This document shows, piece after piece, positions 24,060-35,776 of a DNA stretch of 64,000 nucleotides; the stretch's first letter is position 1, and the number at the start of each line of letters is the position of its first letter. The notes beneath the pieces are model-generated. The model did no database searches. It saw only the letters and a program-made list of their open reading frames with translations, and had not been told where the DNA came from. The stretch is from Megalobrama amblycephala (lineage: Eukaryota; Chordata; Actinopteri; Cypriniformes; Xenocyprididae): assembly GCF_018812025.1 (NCBI RefSeq), contig NC_063062.1, positions 37,001,228 through 37,065,227 of the forward strand, given 5' to 3'. A program made the position numbers and the translations under genes.

Positions 24060-24142
24060 TGTGTTCCGAGGATGAACGTAGGTCTTACGGGTGTGGAACG
24101 ACATAAGGGTGAGTAATTTCATTTTTGGGTGTACTAACCCTT
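24060..24142. mobile_element. Right end of a TTAA-type MITE
   Basis: GTGTGGAACGACATAAGGGTGAG and TTCATTTTTGGGTGTACTAA followed by CCCTTAA match the right-end phrases of the element at 30543-30857. The left half is not evident. Confidence 0.6.
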
Positions 24143-24149
24143 AAAGTGC

Positions 24150-25345
24150 TCTTTGAGCGTCAAAGGTTTCTCTTTACAGCGTGTTTTTACATGCGTTGAG
24201 CACTGCAGCCAATCACAGTCCAATCTTTTACCCGCGTGAACGCAATAACCAATCAGAGGTGCTAGTCAGTCTGTAAACATCTATATTCAAGCGTCGTCTG
24301 TATTGATTTCTGGAACTTTAAAAAGAGAACTGACATTCACAATTACAGATAAAATAGCTCAAACTAAAATCTATTCCAGTGAATATCAGCATCACAACAC
24401 TGTGAACACAGATCCCTGGCAGATTAGATGGAGAAAAGAGGAGCAGGCATGAAAGAAAAGGAGAATTACAGAGAAAATCTTCTATTGTTTAATTGTGGTG
24501 ATCTATCCTTACACAAATGAAACAACAGCCATGTGTGAGTCAGCAAAGAAAACCATGTGACACATCCATGGAGGAGGAAAGTAAGAAAAGCGAGGAAAGA
24601 GAGCGAGAATAAGCCGAGCATTAAAATGGATGACAGGTGAGATGAAACAAATATTTAGGAGATTATATTTTGATTGACGTTAGGCCTGTGTCTCGTCCCT
24701 TTTATCAATGCCATTGAGAACAATTAGATTTCAAACCTCACCTTGTATGCCACCAACCCTCCCTCTCTCTCTAATAATCATAAGGAGAGAGGGGATTTGA
24801 CATACAGTACATGTCTATTCCCAGGAGAGATAATGGCATTCAGGTTTTCCTCTCTGAGAGGTTGAATTAATCTCCAAGGTGACACTGGGTATAAAAGCTG
24901 TCGATAGGTGGCCAGAGATACCCTGTATGAAGCATACTGAGTGGATGCCGTAAGCCCGGCGCATTCGCTCTCTGAGAGATGGATCAATTTTTTACAAGGA
25001 GCCTGTAAACAAATCAGAGATTCACCTTAAGAAAAGGACTGAAAATGAGCACAGAGCCTCCTCGGAATGAGGAGCCAAAGGATATTCTCCTTTGATATAT
25101 AGTGTGAAGAAATCATTCACTTAGTTGGCATGGCATGAAAGCTTCAGGCTTTAGACCGTATGAATATTTAAGTATGGTTATATTCTCAAAGAATGCATTT
25201 CTGGACTCTGGTCTGACGTTCTCCTGGACTCAAACCATGTGCCTTGATTAAAAACACCAAAACCACTGGGACAGTGAAAGATATAGAGGAGTTGTTTGCA
25301 ATTCAATGTTTTTATGATTTGTTGTTTATGATACTTTAGGGATTT
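24150..25345. other. No gene seen
   Basis: Unique-looking, with purine-rich patches (24420-24620). Confidence 0.4.
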
Positions 25346-25347
25346 AA

Positions 25348-25703
25348 TATACAAACTACTGTTCAAAAGTTTGGAGTCGGTACGATTTTTTTAATGGTTT
25401 TGAAGGAAGTCTCTCATGCATGTTTTATATTAAAATTATTACCATTTAAAATGACTGATTTATGTGTAAATATACTGTAAAATCTAATTTATTCCTGTGA
25501 TCAAAGCTGAATTTTCAGCATAATTAATTGTCACATGATCCTTCACGATCAATCATTCTAATATGCTGATTTGCTGCTTAAGCAACATTTCTGATTATTA
25601 TCAAAGTTGAAAACAAAACGCTGCTTCATATTTTTGTGGAAACTGATACGCAACTTGAATGCAATGCAAGTTTTTTGGGATAAAAGTGTCTGCAAAATGC
25701 ATA
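25348..25703. repeat. Fish CAAAAGTTTGG-type repeat joined to a SINE tail
   Basis: The block starts ACTACTGTTCAAAAGTTTGG and contains CTGTGATCAAAGCTGAATTTT and CACATGATCCTTCACGATC, phrases I recognise from widespread fish repeats. It ends in GGGATAAAAGTGTCTGCAAA, a tRNA-SINE-type tail. Exact family names are not certain. Confidence 0.6.
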
Positions 25704-25705
25704 TA

Positions 25706-26545
25706 CAGTGGCATGAAAAAGTATGTGAACCACTTGCAGAATCTGTGAAAATGTGAATAATTTTAATAAAATAAGTGAGATCACACAAAATGCATGTTAT
25801 TTTTTATTTAGTGCTGTCCTGAGTAAGATATTTGACATAAAAGATGTTTACATTTACAGTTTACATTTTCCAGCAGTGACTGAATGATTTTGAGATTCAT
25901 CTTTTCACACTGAGGACAACTGAGGGACTCAAACTCAACTATTAAAAAAGGTTCAAACATTCACTGATGCTCCAGAAGGAAACACGACGCATTAAAACTT
26001 TTGAACAGGATGAAGATGTCACAATTTTTCTTATTATATTTAAATATAGTTGTTTTTCATTTAGTACTGCCCTTCGGAAGCAACAGAAGATACTTGCATG
26101 TTTCCCGGAAGAAACATTAAGTACAATTTACCTTCATATTTAAATTCAAAAGTTACAGTCACTGCTGGAAAGGCTTCAAATATGCAAAAATGCTTGAAAA
26201 CTGATGAATCTGCAGGATCTGGAGGATTTTTCTGAAGAACAGAGCTCAGTTTAACTGCTCAGGACAAACAAGAGACTCATGAACAACCATCACAAAACAC
26301 ACAAACAGTCGTGGATCATCAGGTAACCACACACAGTACTGAGAATCAATGGTTCACAAACTTTTGAATGGGGTTATTTTAATAAATTCAGCTATTGTTT
26401 TGTCTCGTGAACTAAACGCAAACATCTTTTATGTAAAATATCTTACAAAAATGACATGCAGTTTGTATGATCTCTCTTATTTTATTAAAATTATTCACAT
26501 TTTCACAGATTCTGCAAGTGGTTCACATACTTTTTCATGCCACTG
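25706..26545. mobile_element. 840-bp non-autonomous TA-flanked element with ~75-bp TIRs
   Basis: The left end CAGTGGCATGAAAAAGTATG follows TA (25704-25705). The right end is its inverted copy followed by TA (26546-26547). About 75 bp of arm match, down to the ATTTTAATAAAATAAG phrase. The interior has no transposase. TA duplication and CAGT start indicate Tc1/mariner mobilisation. Confidence 0.88.
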
Positions 26546-26902
26546 TACCATTTAGTTTGTACACATTTTGTGCACTGTTGATGAAGAAAAGTGATAAATA
26601 CTGCTCATTTAGCCGGTTTATGAGGCCACAGGCTTACACAACAAAACTTTATTTCCCACAATTCTCTGTGGCAACACAAGAATGATAAAACACACATATA
26701 ACGCATCAGTTACACAGCTAATGTGCAGCACTTACTCTTCATCGTGTTACACTGACGCTAAACAAGCTTCATGTCTTTATCAGGAAGTGAATACAAGAGA
26801 GAAAGATATGAAATGGACTCATTTTATGCCATGCAAATCACTTGAAAAAAACATCTCGACGTAATTAGGATTTCTGAACTAGTAGGAGTTTGAAGCAATA
26901 TA

Positions 26903-27225
26903 CACAGATCAGACATACCATTATGACCATGATATGTTAGGCAACAAGTAAACATTATTTCCTCAAAGTTGATGTGTTGGAAGCAGGAAAAATAGGCAAG
27001 CGTAAGGATTTGAGCAAGTTTGACAAGGACCAAATTGTGATGACTAGACGACTGGATCAGAGCATCTCCAAAACTGCAACTTACAGGACTTAAACAACAT
27101 CTTGGTCCAGATACCACAGCACACCTTCAGGGGTCTAGAGGAGTCCATGCCTCGACGGGTCAGGGCTGTTTTGGCAGCAAAAAGGGGACCAACACAATAT
27201 TAGGAAGGTGCTCACCTGATCGGTG
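26903..27225 (+). mobile_element. Internally deleted Tc1-like element (third family)
   Basis: It has short TIRs, CACAGATCAG at the left and CTGATCGGTG at the right, both flanked by TA (26901-26902 and 27226-27227). The left part still encodes a transposase N-terminus, 26992-27078: [15 protein letters not shown] then [11 protein letters not shown], with the start codon changed to ATA. The sequence then jumps to the C-terminus, 27120-27203: EESMPRRVRAVLAAKRGPTQY and a TAG stop. The catalytic centre is deleted, so the copy could only move with help from another element. Residue identities come from direct translation; the family match is from memory. Confidence 0.88.
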
Positions 27226-27229
27226 TATT

Positions 27230-28868
27230 CTGCTACTGCAAATGTCGTCAACACTTGCTTTATACTAAAATGAATCCATTAAAGATTGACAAACAGCCCC
27301 AGTGTAGAGGTTTTACTATAGTATGCAGATGCAGTGCATTTATGTTTACATCAGGCCAAAATGAATTGTTCACACAGACTGCATTAAAGAAACATTTCAT
27401 TTCAGGGTCCGTGTTTAACTCATCCGTGAAAGCCCAGGGTGACAACTTCATAATCACATGCTTCACTAAAGCACATTTGAATGGAGCTTTAATCACGGCC
27501 TGTTAGACTATCCCTCTTAAGGCCATAATCATGTGCGATCCATTAGATGTCACAGAAATCCTGATGTACATTAGGTGCCGTCATTATGTAATTCGCAGTA
27601 CGTGTCGGCGATAAACCTGAGCCCGCGTTCGCCCTAATGCTGGAAAACAGTGGCATTAGCGCTCAGACATTTCCACCCACTTCACCTCCTCTCGCCCGTC
27701 CGTGACACCGAACAAATTATCGTAATGCCCCCGACAGGGCAGAATCACTCTTTCTCGAGCTGCTGATTGGTGAAGTTATCTTTAATTGGTTTAAACTTTG
27801 CCCTAGCTGCCTGGGGATTGGCAAGCTTAATTTCAGCAAAAGGTCAACATCAATAAATCCAGCTGAAGAAGGGAAAGTGAGAAAGAGGGACGGGGAAAGA
27901 GATAAGGAGAAGAGAGAGAGAGAGAGATCGGGAGATGGTACCCATTACCTTAGGAGGCAGAAGGTGAAGGTACGAGAGTGAGAGTGCGACCTTCGACCTG
28001 ACGGACAGACGGCGTCCAAAGTGCAGACAGGAGATTCGGATCTCCGGCTTAGTGGCTCCACCTCCGTGCCTCCTGTTTATTGGCACTGACCCCTGGCAAG
28101 ATGGGGTCATATTTTCATATAATGGCAAAGCTACTCCGTTAGTGCCCATATAATAAGGCTAAAATGAAAAGGACGCGGGGACTGTGGAGGACAGGATCAT
28201 AGAAAGGAGAAGAGACGGGATGAGAGTGCGAGCGAACGACTGAGATGGACGGGTAGTTGACCCAGAGCTAAAAGGACAGCTCCATTTATTTTGCGCTGAG
28301 AGGTATGAGAGAGAAATTCAAGCCGGCAAAGACATCACTTCCATTAACCAGCATGTCATTCCGAAGCCGTGTCTGGGTTTACTCACACAGATATGACTCA
28401 CCTGAACGAATCATTAGCATTCCTGCACTTGCTGAATCTCCTTTGACAAGTGCTGGAAATCAAACTGGTCATTATCCTCTCATCGATCAGCGATGTTTTT
28501 CTTCCTTCTTTTGGCATTGATGCAAAACTAGCTGATTTTAAATGCAACGGGAACTATTGAAGTTTTTAATTCCCTGAACTGAACTGGCACTTAAAAGTTA
28601 TACATTCAGGATTGTACTACACGGGTTTTGTTATATGTTTTTGATTCACTAAAAAGAGCCAGCTCATAGATCAATAACTATAGCATCCACACCAGCGTTC
28701 ATTACTGTATGAGCGCGTGCCGTCTGTCGCTTTAAATGCTTGAGCTCTGGATTCTGATTGGCTGTCAATGTTTTTATTGTTCATCAGCTGGAAAAAAATA
28801 GTGATTTGAATGATATCGTTTCTCTGTGCAGTTATTATTATTATATTTGTTGTGTGGACTCTGCTATT
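27230..28868. other. No gene; candidate conserved non-coding patch 27490-27840
   Basis: The sequence at 27490-27840 is free of recognisable repeats, has higher GC than its surroundings and contains many TAAT/ATTA homeodomain-type cores and AATTGG motifs. No conservation data are available to me. A purine-rich patch with (GA)n follows at 27870-27930. Confidence 0.3.
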
Positions 28869-28874
28869 CTTTAA

Positions 28875-29352
28875 AGGATTAGTCCACTTTTAAATAAAAT
28901 TTTCCAGATAATTTACTCACCCCCATGTCATCCAAGATGTCCATGTCCTCCTTTCTTCAGTTGAAAAGAAATGAAGGTTTTTGAGGAAAACATTTCAGGA
29001 TTATTCTCCTTATAGTGGACTTCAATGGCCTCCAGACGGTTGAAGGTCAAAATTACAGTTTCAGTGCAGCTTCAAAGAGCTTTAAACGATACCAGATGAG
29101 GAATAAGGGTCTTATCTAGAGAAACGTTCAGTCATTTTTGGAAAAAAATACAAATGTATATGTTTTATAAACACAAATTATCGTCTTGCATGTACTTCCA
29201 CTTTCCGCATTCTTCAAAAAGCTTATGCTGTATGTCCTACACCTTCCCTATTCTACTTACGGAACTAAACCAGTTTAGTTTTTTTCCATAAGTAGATGAC
29301 ATGGGGGTGAGTAAATTATCAGGAAAATTTTATTTAAAAGTGGACTAAGCCT
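28875..29352. mobile_element. TTAA-flanked MITE with ~60-bp TIRs
   Basis: Flanking TTAA occurs at 28871-28874 and 29353-29356. The arms read AGGATTAGTCCACTTTTAAA / TTTAAAAGTGGACTAAGCCT and GATAATTTACTCACCCCCAT / ATGGGGGTGAGTAAATTATC. TTAA target sites are typical of piggyBac or Kolobok groups. No ORF. Confidence 0.9.
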
Positions 29353-29466
29353 TTAACATTTAGAACAATTTTTATAGCTGTGTCTTTATCATTATTGTCA
29401 TTTCTTCAGAAATCAGACTGCACTGGTCATGCTTTATGTTTTTGATTCACTAGAAAGAAAGACCTG

Positions 29467-30279
29467 GTTCATTAGAGTCGTTCATTAGAGTCGTTCATTA
29501 GCGTCGTTCATTAGAGTCGTTCATTAGAGTCATTCATTAGAGTCGTTCATTAGTGTCGTTCATTAGAGTCGTTCATTAGCGTCGTTCATTAGCGTCGTTC
29601 ATTAGAGTCGTTCATTAGAGTCGTTCATTAGAGTCGTTCATTAGAGTCGTTCATTAGCGTTGTTCATTAGAGTCGTTCATTAGAGTCGTTCATTAGAGTC
29701 GTTCATTAGAGTCGTTCATTAGCGTCGTTCATTAGAGTCGTTCATTAGAGTCGTTCATTAGAGTCGTTCATTAGCGTCGTTCATTAGAGTCGTTCATTAG
29801 AGTCGTTCATTAGAGTCGTTCATTAGAGTCGTTCATTAGAGTCGTTCATTAGAGTCGTTCATTAGAGTCGTTCATTAGCGTCGTTCATTAGAGTCGTTCA
29901 TTAGAGTCGTTCATTAGCGTCGTTCATTAGAGTCGTTCATTAGCGTCGTTCATTAGAGTCGTTCATTAGAGTCGTTCATTAGCGTCGTTCATTAGAGTCG
30001 TTCATTAGAGTCGTTCATTAGAGTCGTTCATTAGAGTCGTTCATTAGCGTTGTTCATTAGAGTCGTTCATTAGAGTCGTTCATTAGAGTCGTTCATTAGC
30101 GTCGTTCATTAGAGTCGTTCATTAGAGTCGTTCATTAGCGTCGTTCATTAGAGTCGTTCATTAGAGTCGTTCATTAGAGTCGTTCATTAGCGTCGTTCAT
30201 TAGAGTCGTTCATTAGAGTCGTTCATTAGCGTCGTTCATTAGAGTCGTTCATTAGAGTCGTTCATTAGAGTCGTTCATT
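29467..30279. repeat. 13-bp minisatellite, about 62 units, with internal segmental duplication
   Basis: The unit is (A/C)GTCGTTCATTAG. Nearly every unit is exact except the first base, which alternates between A (major) and C in an irregular code. Rare variants are a T at that position (about 29554), one TCATTCATT unit (about 29530), and GCGTTGTTCATT twice. The latter two sit exactly 390 bp apart (29658 and 30048; 30 units) in matching A/C context, showing a large block duplication within the array. Every unit carries a CpG. Confidence 0.97.
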
Positions 30280-30542
30280 CTGCACTGGATGCCCTGTAGA
30301 TTCAGTAGCGTTGTTTCTGAATAAGTATTGCAAGGAGTATTTTAGTTCAGTACTCTGTCCATATCAGCAGAAGAGCAAATGAACAAGAACTGCTAGAGGA
30401 ACCAAAGGATGTCTGCTTCCTTTAATCGTTCTTGTATTCACATTCTTAAGATTTTTGCACGTACGGTACATTCTTCGATTTCTAAAATGGAATCAATTCA
30501 GTTCTGAAAAATTTCGTCCAAAACTCCATTTCATGCTTTTAA

Positions 30543-30857
30543 AGGTTTAGTTCATTAAAAAATTTTAATTTTCCTCAATTAGTTCCAATCCTGTATGAGT
30601 TTCTTTCTTCTGCTGAACACAGCAGAATATAATTTGAAGAATGTTGGTAAACAGCCAGTTAATGGTAGCCATTGACTTCCATAGTATTTTTGTTTCTTAG
30701 TATGAAAGTCAATGGCTACCGTCAACTGTTTGATTGCCAACATTTTTCACAAGATCTTCTTTTGTGTTCAGCAGAAGAAGGAAACGCACACAGGTTTGGA
30801 ACAACTTGAGGGTGAATAAATGATGACAAAATTTGACTTTTTGGGTGAACTATCCCT
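30543..30857. mobile_element. TTAA-flanked palindromic MITE
   Basis: TTAA flanks lie at 30539-30542 and 30858-30861. The ends AGGTTTAGTTCA / TGAACTATCCCT are inverted. An inner inverted pair, GGTAGCCATTGACTT / AAGTCAATGGCTACC, surrounds a short loop, so the whole element folds into a hairpin. This is a common fish MITE type. Confidence 0.88.
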
Positions 30858-31084
30858 TTAAGAACCTCCAAAAAGAATCAGGACATCGTAAAGCACCTAC
30901 TATAATAAAATTAAATATTTACACTTTGTTTGTGATTTGCGTTTATATTTTATTTTTTTTTACATTTTGGCAAAATGGTGGCTGTTTATTTGTATGTTTA
31001 CGTATGATCTGGTTAGACCCCAGTGATGGTTATGTTTAGGACTGGACCTTTCCTTCCCTAAAAATCATATGTTATGATTCACAT

Positions 31085-31530
31085 CATACAAATTCATGCA
31101 AAATCACCTCCTCGTAAGAAAAGTTACATTTCCCATGAGATTGGGTTGGAATATACAGCTACTTTTCATGCTTACTTTTTTCCTAAAAATTGTATGTTTT
31201 TGTTCAATTCGCAAATTCTTACGAAATCACCACCTAATAAAATAGTTACAATCTCCAAAGAAATTGGGTTGAATTACATATACTTTTCATGCTTTCTTTT
31301 TTCTACAAACAGTATGTTTTCATATGATTCACAGCATACAAATTCATACAAAATTGCCACCTATAAAATACTTAATTTTTTAGTATGTTTTTCTTACGAT
31401 GTTAATTCATACAAAATCTCCACCTGGTAAAATAGTTATGTTTTCCCAAGAGATCCCAATAAAAATTGTATCTGTACGGTGTGAATTCATACAAAATCGC
31501 CACCTCGTAAGATCGCGTTGGAATATGCAA
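31085..31530. repeat. Degenerate tandem repeat, five units of 70-120 bp
   Basis: AATTCAT(A/G)CAAAAT(C/T)(G/A)CCACCT followed by GTAA/ATAAAAT...GTTA recurs five times (near 31091, 31213, 31340, 31403 and 31484). It is accompanied by (A/G)TTGGGTTGAAT and ACTTTTCATGCTT. An apparently open 118-codon frame across it follows the repeat and is not gene-like. Confidence 0.75.
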
Positions 31531-31639
31531 CTATTTTTGAATGCCTGTAAATGGAGAAATAGGCTTTTTGGCTCCAGATGGTGTAGTTATAGCATCTGCC
31601 AGAAGGGGCTAACTGACCCATGCTATTTAGTTAAACCTT

Positions 31640-32945
31640 GACCGCCTGTGTGCAACGCATAACATTTCGATTTCACAACAGCAGATTCAGCAAACATCAA
31701 CTGCTCCCTGCACTCTCAAGTTTATCCCTCAGCTGTTGACTGATTGTCATCCATACTGACCGTGAGCTTCAAGGACTGGTTGTGCAAGGCCGAGGTCGAA
31801 GGTGAAAGCGCACACGCGGCGTGAGGGCGCAGAGGGCTGGCGCGGGAAAGCGCGCGGCGTCGGTGACAGCTTGGCTCTGCCGTGGCTCAGCTGCGCTGCC
31901 ACAATAAAAGGTGACAGGTCCAATCAACCACTCCATCAACAGCTCCTGGCCTAATGCGCTCTCATGTCAGACTGAGTTAGAGAAGACCGCGGTGACTGCC
32001 CCACACGAGAGAGCGAGAAAAAGAGAGAAGCGAGGGACGACAACTCTTTAATGGAGATCCCGAGCTCTGTAAAATAGTGTCTGCATGCTTCCAAATAGTT
32101 GAGCGATTCTATCTCTTTGTCTGCCTCTGTGCAAACTTCTCCTCATCACAATAGAGCAGCGAGAGGTGCTGAGAGATCGAAAGCGATTTTGCTTTTCGCC
32201 TCAAAATAGCGGCGGCATTGACTCTGCCGTCTCGGCCTATATTTCACCCCATGTGGCGTGGCGTGTCGCAGACGTAGAAGAACGCGCCGATAAGACAGGT
32301 GAGTGCACTAGTGAGGCGTGAGATGCAAATTAAATCCCTCATACGGGGAATCTGATTGAAGTTAACCAAGGAGGTGGGAGATAATGGAAAAATAGGGAAA
32401 AAAACAAGTGACTGGAGAGGACAAGCGAAGTAAAGAGAGTAGACTGAGTAGCGTGAGGAGATAAATTGTTCCTGCCGAGCGAGGATTCCTCGCGTTCCCT
32501 CTACCTGCCACGAAGGCAGCTCTGCATCCGCCGGCTCGCACCGATGTGGCAGGTTCATCTGAAAAGCCGCGTCGAATCGGAGGGAATTTCTGTCACCCGC
32601 GCTGCCGACTGAAATGGGACACTCTCATACTCACAAATCAGCCCACGGGGTGCAGCTCAGAAAGAAAATCCCTCTTTAGTTTCCAGGCAGGTGAATGGGA
32701 GATGCATCCGGGGCTCTGGTGCACCACAGAGGTCAAAGCAGGACGGGCGACGGCGGACCATGAGATTCGGCCCATTTAAGCTGATTAGAGCATGCTCATT
32801 TTGTTAAAATCATATTGTTTTAGTCAAGCCAATTGGAGCGTTACATAAAAGCACTGTGTTAGTACCATGGTACAGTGGTAGCATCAGATGCAGTGCTACT
32901 TTTTTCAATGTTTTTTTGTTTTGTTTTTTGTCTTAAATTTAGTCA
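31640..32945. other. No gene; GC-rich non-repetitive region, possible regulatory DNA
   Basis: From about 31780 to 32780 the sequence is richer in GC and CpG than its surroundings and shows no repeat ends. It contains E-box-like and CCAAT-type words (ATTGG, CAGCTG). I see no exon with paired splice sites. Confidence 0.3.
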
Positions 32946-32948
32946 ATC

Positions 32949-33163
32949 CCCTGGTTTCGCAGATGAGCATTAAGCTATTCCTAGAAAAATAAATGCATGC
33001 TTGCTTTTAACTGAAAAGAACATATAACATATCAGTGTCATTGTTTTGTCTGAAGATGCACACCAGTGATGTTATTTTCTAGGGTGTGTTTATAAAAGCT
33101 ACTTAAATGCCCTGATTGAACAAATAATCCTGGTTTAGTCTAAGCCCTGTCTGTGAAACCAGG
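32949..33163. mobile_element. Short MITE with CCTGGTTTC TIRs
   Basis: The left end CCTGGTTTCGCAGA is mirrored by CTGTGAAACCAGG at 33151-33163. The element is about 215 bp and non-coding. TSDs are not clear. Confidence 0.65.
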
Positions 33164-33169
33164 CCAATA

Positions 33170-34660
33170 TGTCATATTTTAGTCAAATTTGACTCAAAAC
33201 GAAACTGAGTACATTTTTGTAAATGATGCTTAAACAAATACCATGGTACAACTGTTTCCAAGTGCAAAAGACATGATTTCAGAACATTTCTGAATGTGTG
33301 CATTCCAGTCACAAATCATTGTAGAAATAGAAACAAGGGTAAAGTACAAGAGATTTGAAGTAACTGTTATATGTGGCCTTTTTTGCATAAATATACTAAA
33401 TCAAGCTTTTATTGTTTTCATGAAGCTGAGCTAACTTTGTTTTCCTTTTTTGCAAATGAACTTACATGTGTTTAGTCTGAACTCTGATCTGCACGTCGTG
33501 TACGAGGTTGTAGTTAAATCTTTATCAAAGACGTTTGCTTCGTTTGGGCTTTTATGCATCTGCTTACCTGCAGTGTTTATGAATGGATGATTTTTGTGAA
33601 AAAGAATTACACTTTAGCATATACGTTTAAAAAGAGTACTTGTTATGGGTATAATGTACTTTAAATATACTTAAGTATGACCTGTAAAATTTTATGAAGG
33701 TTTAAATTTATTTTAAATGCAATCATTGGATCTTGACGGTGCTTTTTTTGACCACTTTTTAGGACCTAAATACATCTTGGTTAAAGGTAGTGCTGAATGT
33801 ATTGACAAGCATTTATGGTAACTAAAATATACTTTAATGTAATTTCTATTGACACTTGTATGTCATGTATTTGTAATAATGAAGTTGCAATTTAGTACAT
33901 TTAAAATATATTACCTTTAAATGTAATATTAAAAAACACACAAATTATTATTAGTTAAAATTATAATAAATTGCTTTACAAGTCAACACATCAAAGTAAA
34001 TATACTTCTTAGCTTTTACTTAAACATTCATGAAAGTGTACACTGTTTAAGAATACTATCGTTTCTCATTAATATTTTATTATCTGCAAGTACATTTACC
34101 TGTGGTATAAAAAAAGTCATATATGCCACTACAGAGCCTCTTTTACAGATTAAAGACAAAGCGAGAAACTCCAGATATGTGTGATTATGAAGAGAGGAGT
34201 GACTGTGAACTCAGCAACAGTAAAATTCTCTCAATCTCTTTCTCTCGCTTCCCTCCATCTCCATTCCTACTGCTCTGGCCTTGATGCATTGATTGTTCAT
34301 GGACAAACGTCTGTCATCTTCAGCTCTCTCTCTCTCTCTCTATACAGTGAAATAATGTATATTGTATGAATCTAATTTATTTTAAAACATTTATTGCATT
34401 GATTGGGACTCCCGCACCCATCTGGAGGACCTTCAGTGAGGGATTCAGCTGCGAGTGTGATGGCTAAAAACGTTCAGAGAGTATTTCCACAGTAAATATC
34501 ACTAGTGCGCATTCTCCCCAAGACCTTTACAGTGATACATGAAGAAAAAAAACAAAAAACAACAACTGCTAATCAGAATATCCAGTGATGACAGAAACAC
34601 CTCTTTTTGACTGCAAAGTTCCACACAATTCATGAATAAATTATACTAATTATACTATAT
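33170..34660. other. No gene seen; AT-rich, short (TC)n at 34326-34341
   Basis: The part from 33620 to 34110 has many ATACTT/AAGTAT words in both orientations and may be an old palindromic repeat, but I could not define ends. Confidence 0.4.
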
Positions 34661-34665
34661 ATATA

Positions 34666-34978
34666 TGGTAACACTTTACAATAAGGTTCATTAGTTAAAC
34701 ATTAGATAACGTATTAACTAACCATGAGCATGTATATTTGTTACTGTATTTACTAATCTTCATTAATGTTAGTTAATGAAAATACAGCTGTTCATTGTTT
34801 GTTCATGTTCGTTCACAGTGCATTAACTAATGTTGAGAATATTTTAATAATGTATTAGTAAATGCTGAAATTAACATTAACAAAGATTAATAAATGCTGT
34901 ATAAGTGCAGTTCCTTATTAGTTCATGTTAACTAATGAAATTAACTAATGTTAACTAATGAACCTTATTGTAAAGTGT
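34666..34978. mobile_element. Palindromic MITE (AACACTTTACAATAAGG type)
   Basis: ACTTTACAATAAGGTTCATT at the left is mirrored by AATGAACCTTATTGTAAAGT at the right, with further inverted GTTAGTTAATG/CATTAACTAA pairs inside. (TA)n borders both ends. I recognise it as a widespread fish MITE. Confidence 0.85.
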
Positions 34979-34985
34979 ATATATA

Positions 34986-35770
34986 ATATAAATGGTGTTT
35001 GACCTTTGATTTTAAAGATGCACTCGCCATTTCAAACCGAAAATATTGATAGTCAAAAGTAATATAGCTTAAAATAATGTTTGTATTGTTTAATGTTTGG
35101 ATATTTAACGTGTTATTTGCAATTACATGATTATGTATTATATTTGTAATTTAAGTCTCTGTTTTGCATTTGTTATATTAATCTGCTATATATGTACACA
35201 CGGCATAAAATTAACACTCGCCAAATGCCAAATGCAAGTAAAAATCGGCGCTGGCGAGTATATGAGGATATTGGTTGGTAACATTTCTATGAATTTTAGC
35301 AATGCAATGTTTTGAGAACATGAACGTGAAAAAACGTTCATGTTCTCACAAGGAAAACATCACAAAAGATTAAACCTTGCCAATTTAAATATTCAAGCAC
35401 AAGAAGGTGCGAAAGGGAACCCAATACGTTACGCAAACATCCGAAGTGCGTGCCCAGAAACCCGTGTCTGAGACAATGTGTGCATACTGAAATTAGTTCT
35501 CTTTCACATCTTATTGCACCTGAACAGACATATTCAAACAAAATTATGTCAAAATGCCCATCTTGGCAAGTATTCTTGTAAAAATGGTCGGTTATGTCTT
35601 AACTAAACATAAACAGTTGTGAAATAAAATGCATGTGTAACAATATATTGCATCCGTGCATCAGCTCTTAAAGTGACAGCAGCCTAATAAACCTGCTCAT
35701 CTGTGTGTTTTTAATGTTAATCAAACAACAAAAGACAAAGAACAATCACTCATTGCTCTTGACTTTTGTA
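34986..35770. other. No gene or repeat ends seen
   Basis: AT-rich unique-looking sequence. AACATGAACG and CGTTCATGTT (35316-35345) form a perfect short inverted repeat. Confidence 0.4.
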
Positions 35771-35776
35771 ACTTAA

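Noticed and set aside
29467..30279. CRISPR-like regular repeat pattern
   Set aside because: Units are contiguous 13-mers without spacers in a fish genome; it is a minisatellite.
31074..31430. 118-codon ORF
   Set aside because: It follows a degenerate tandem repeat and has no domain or splice support.
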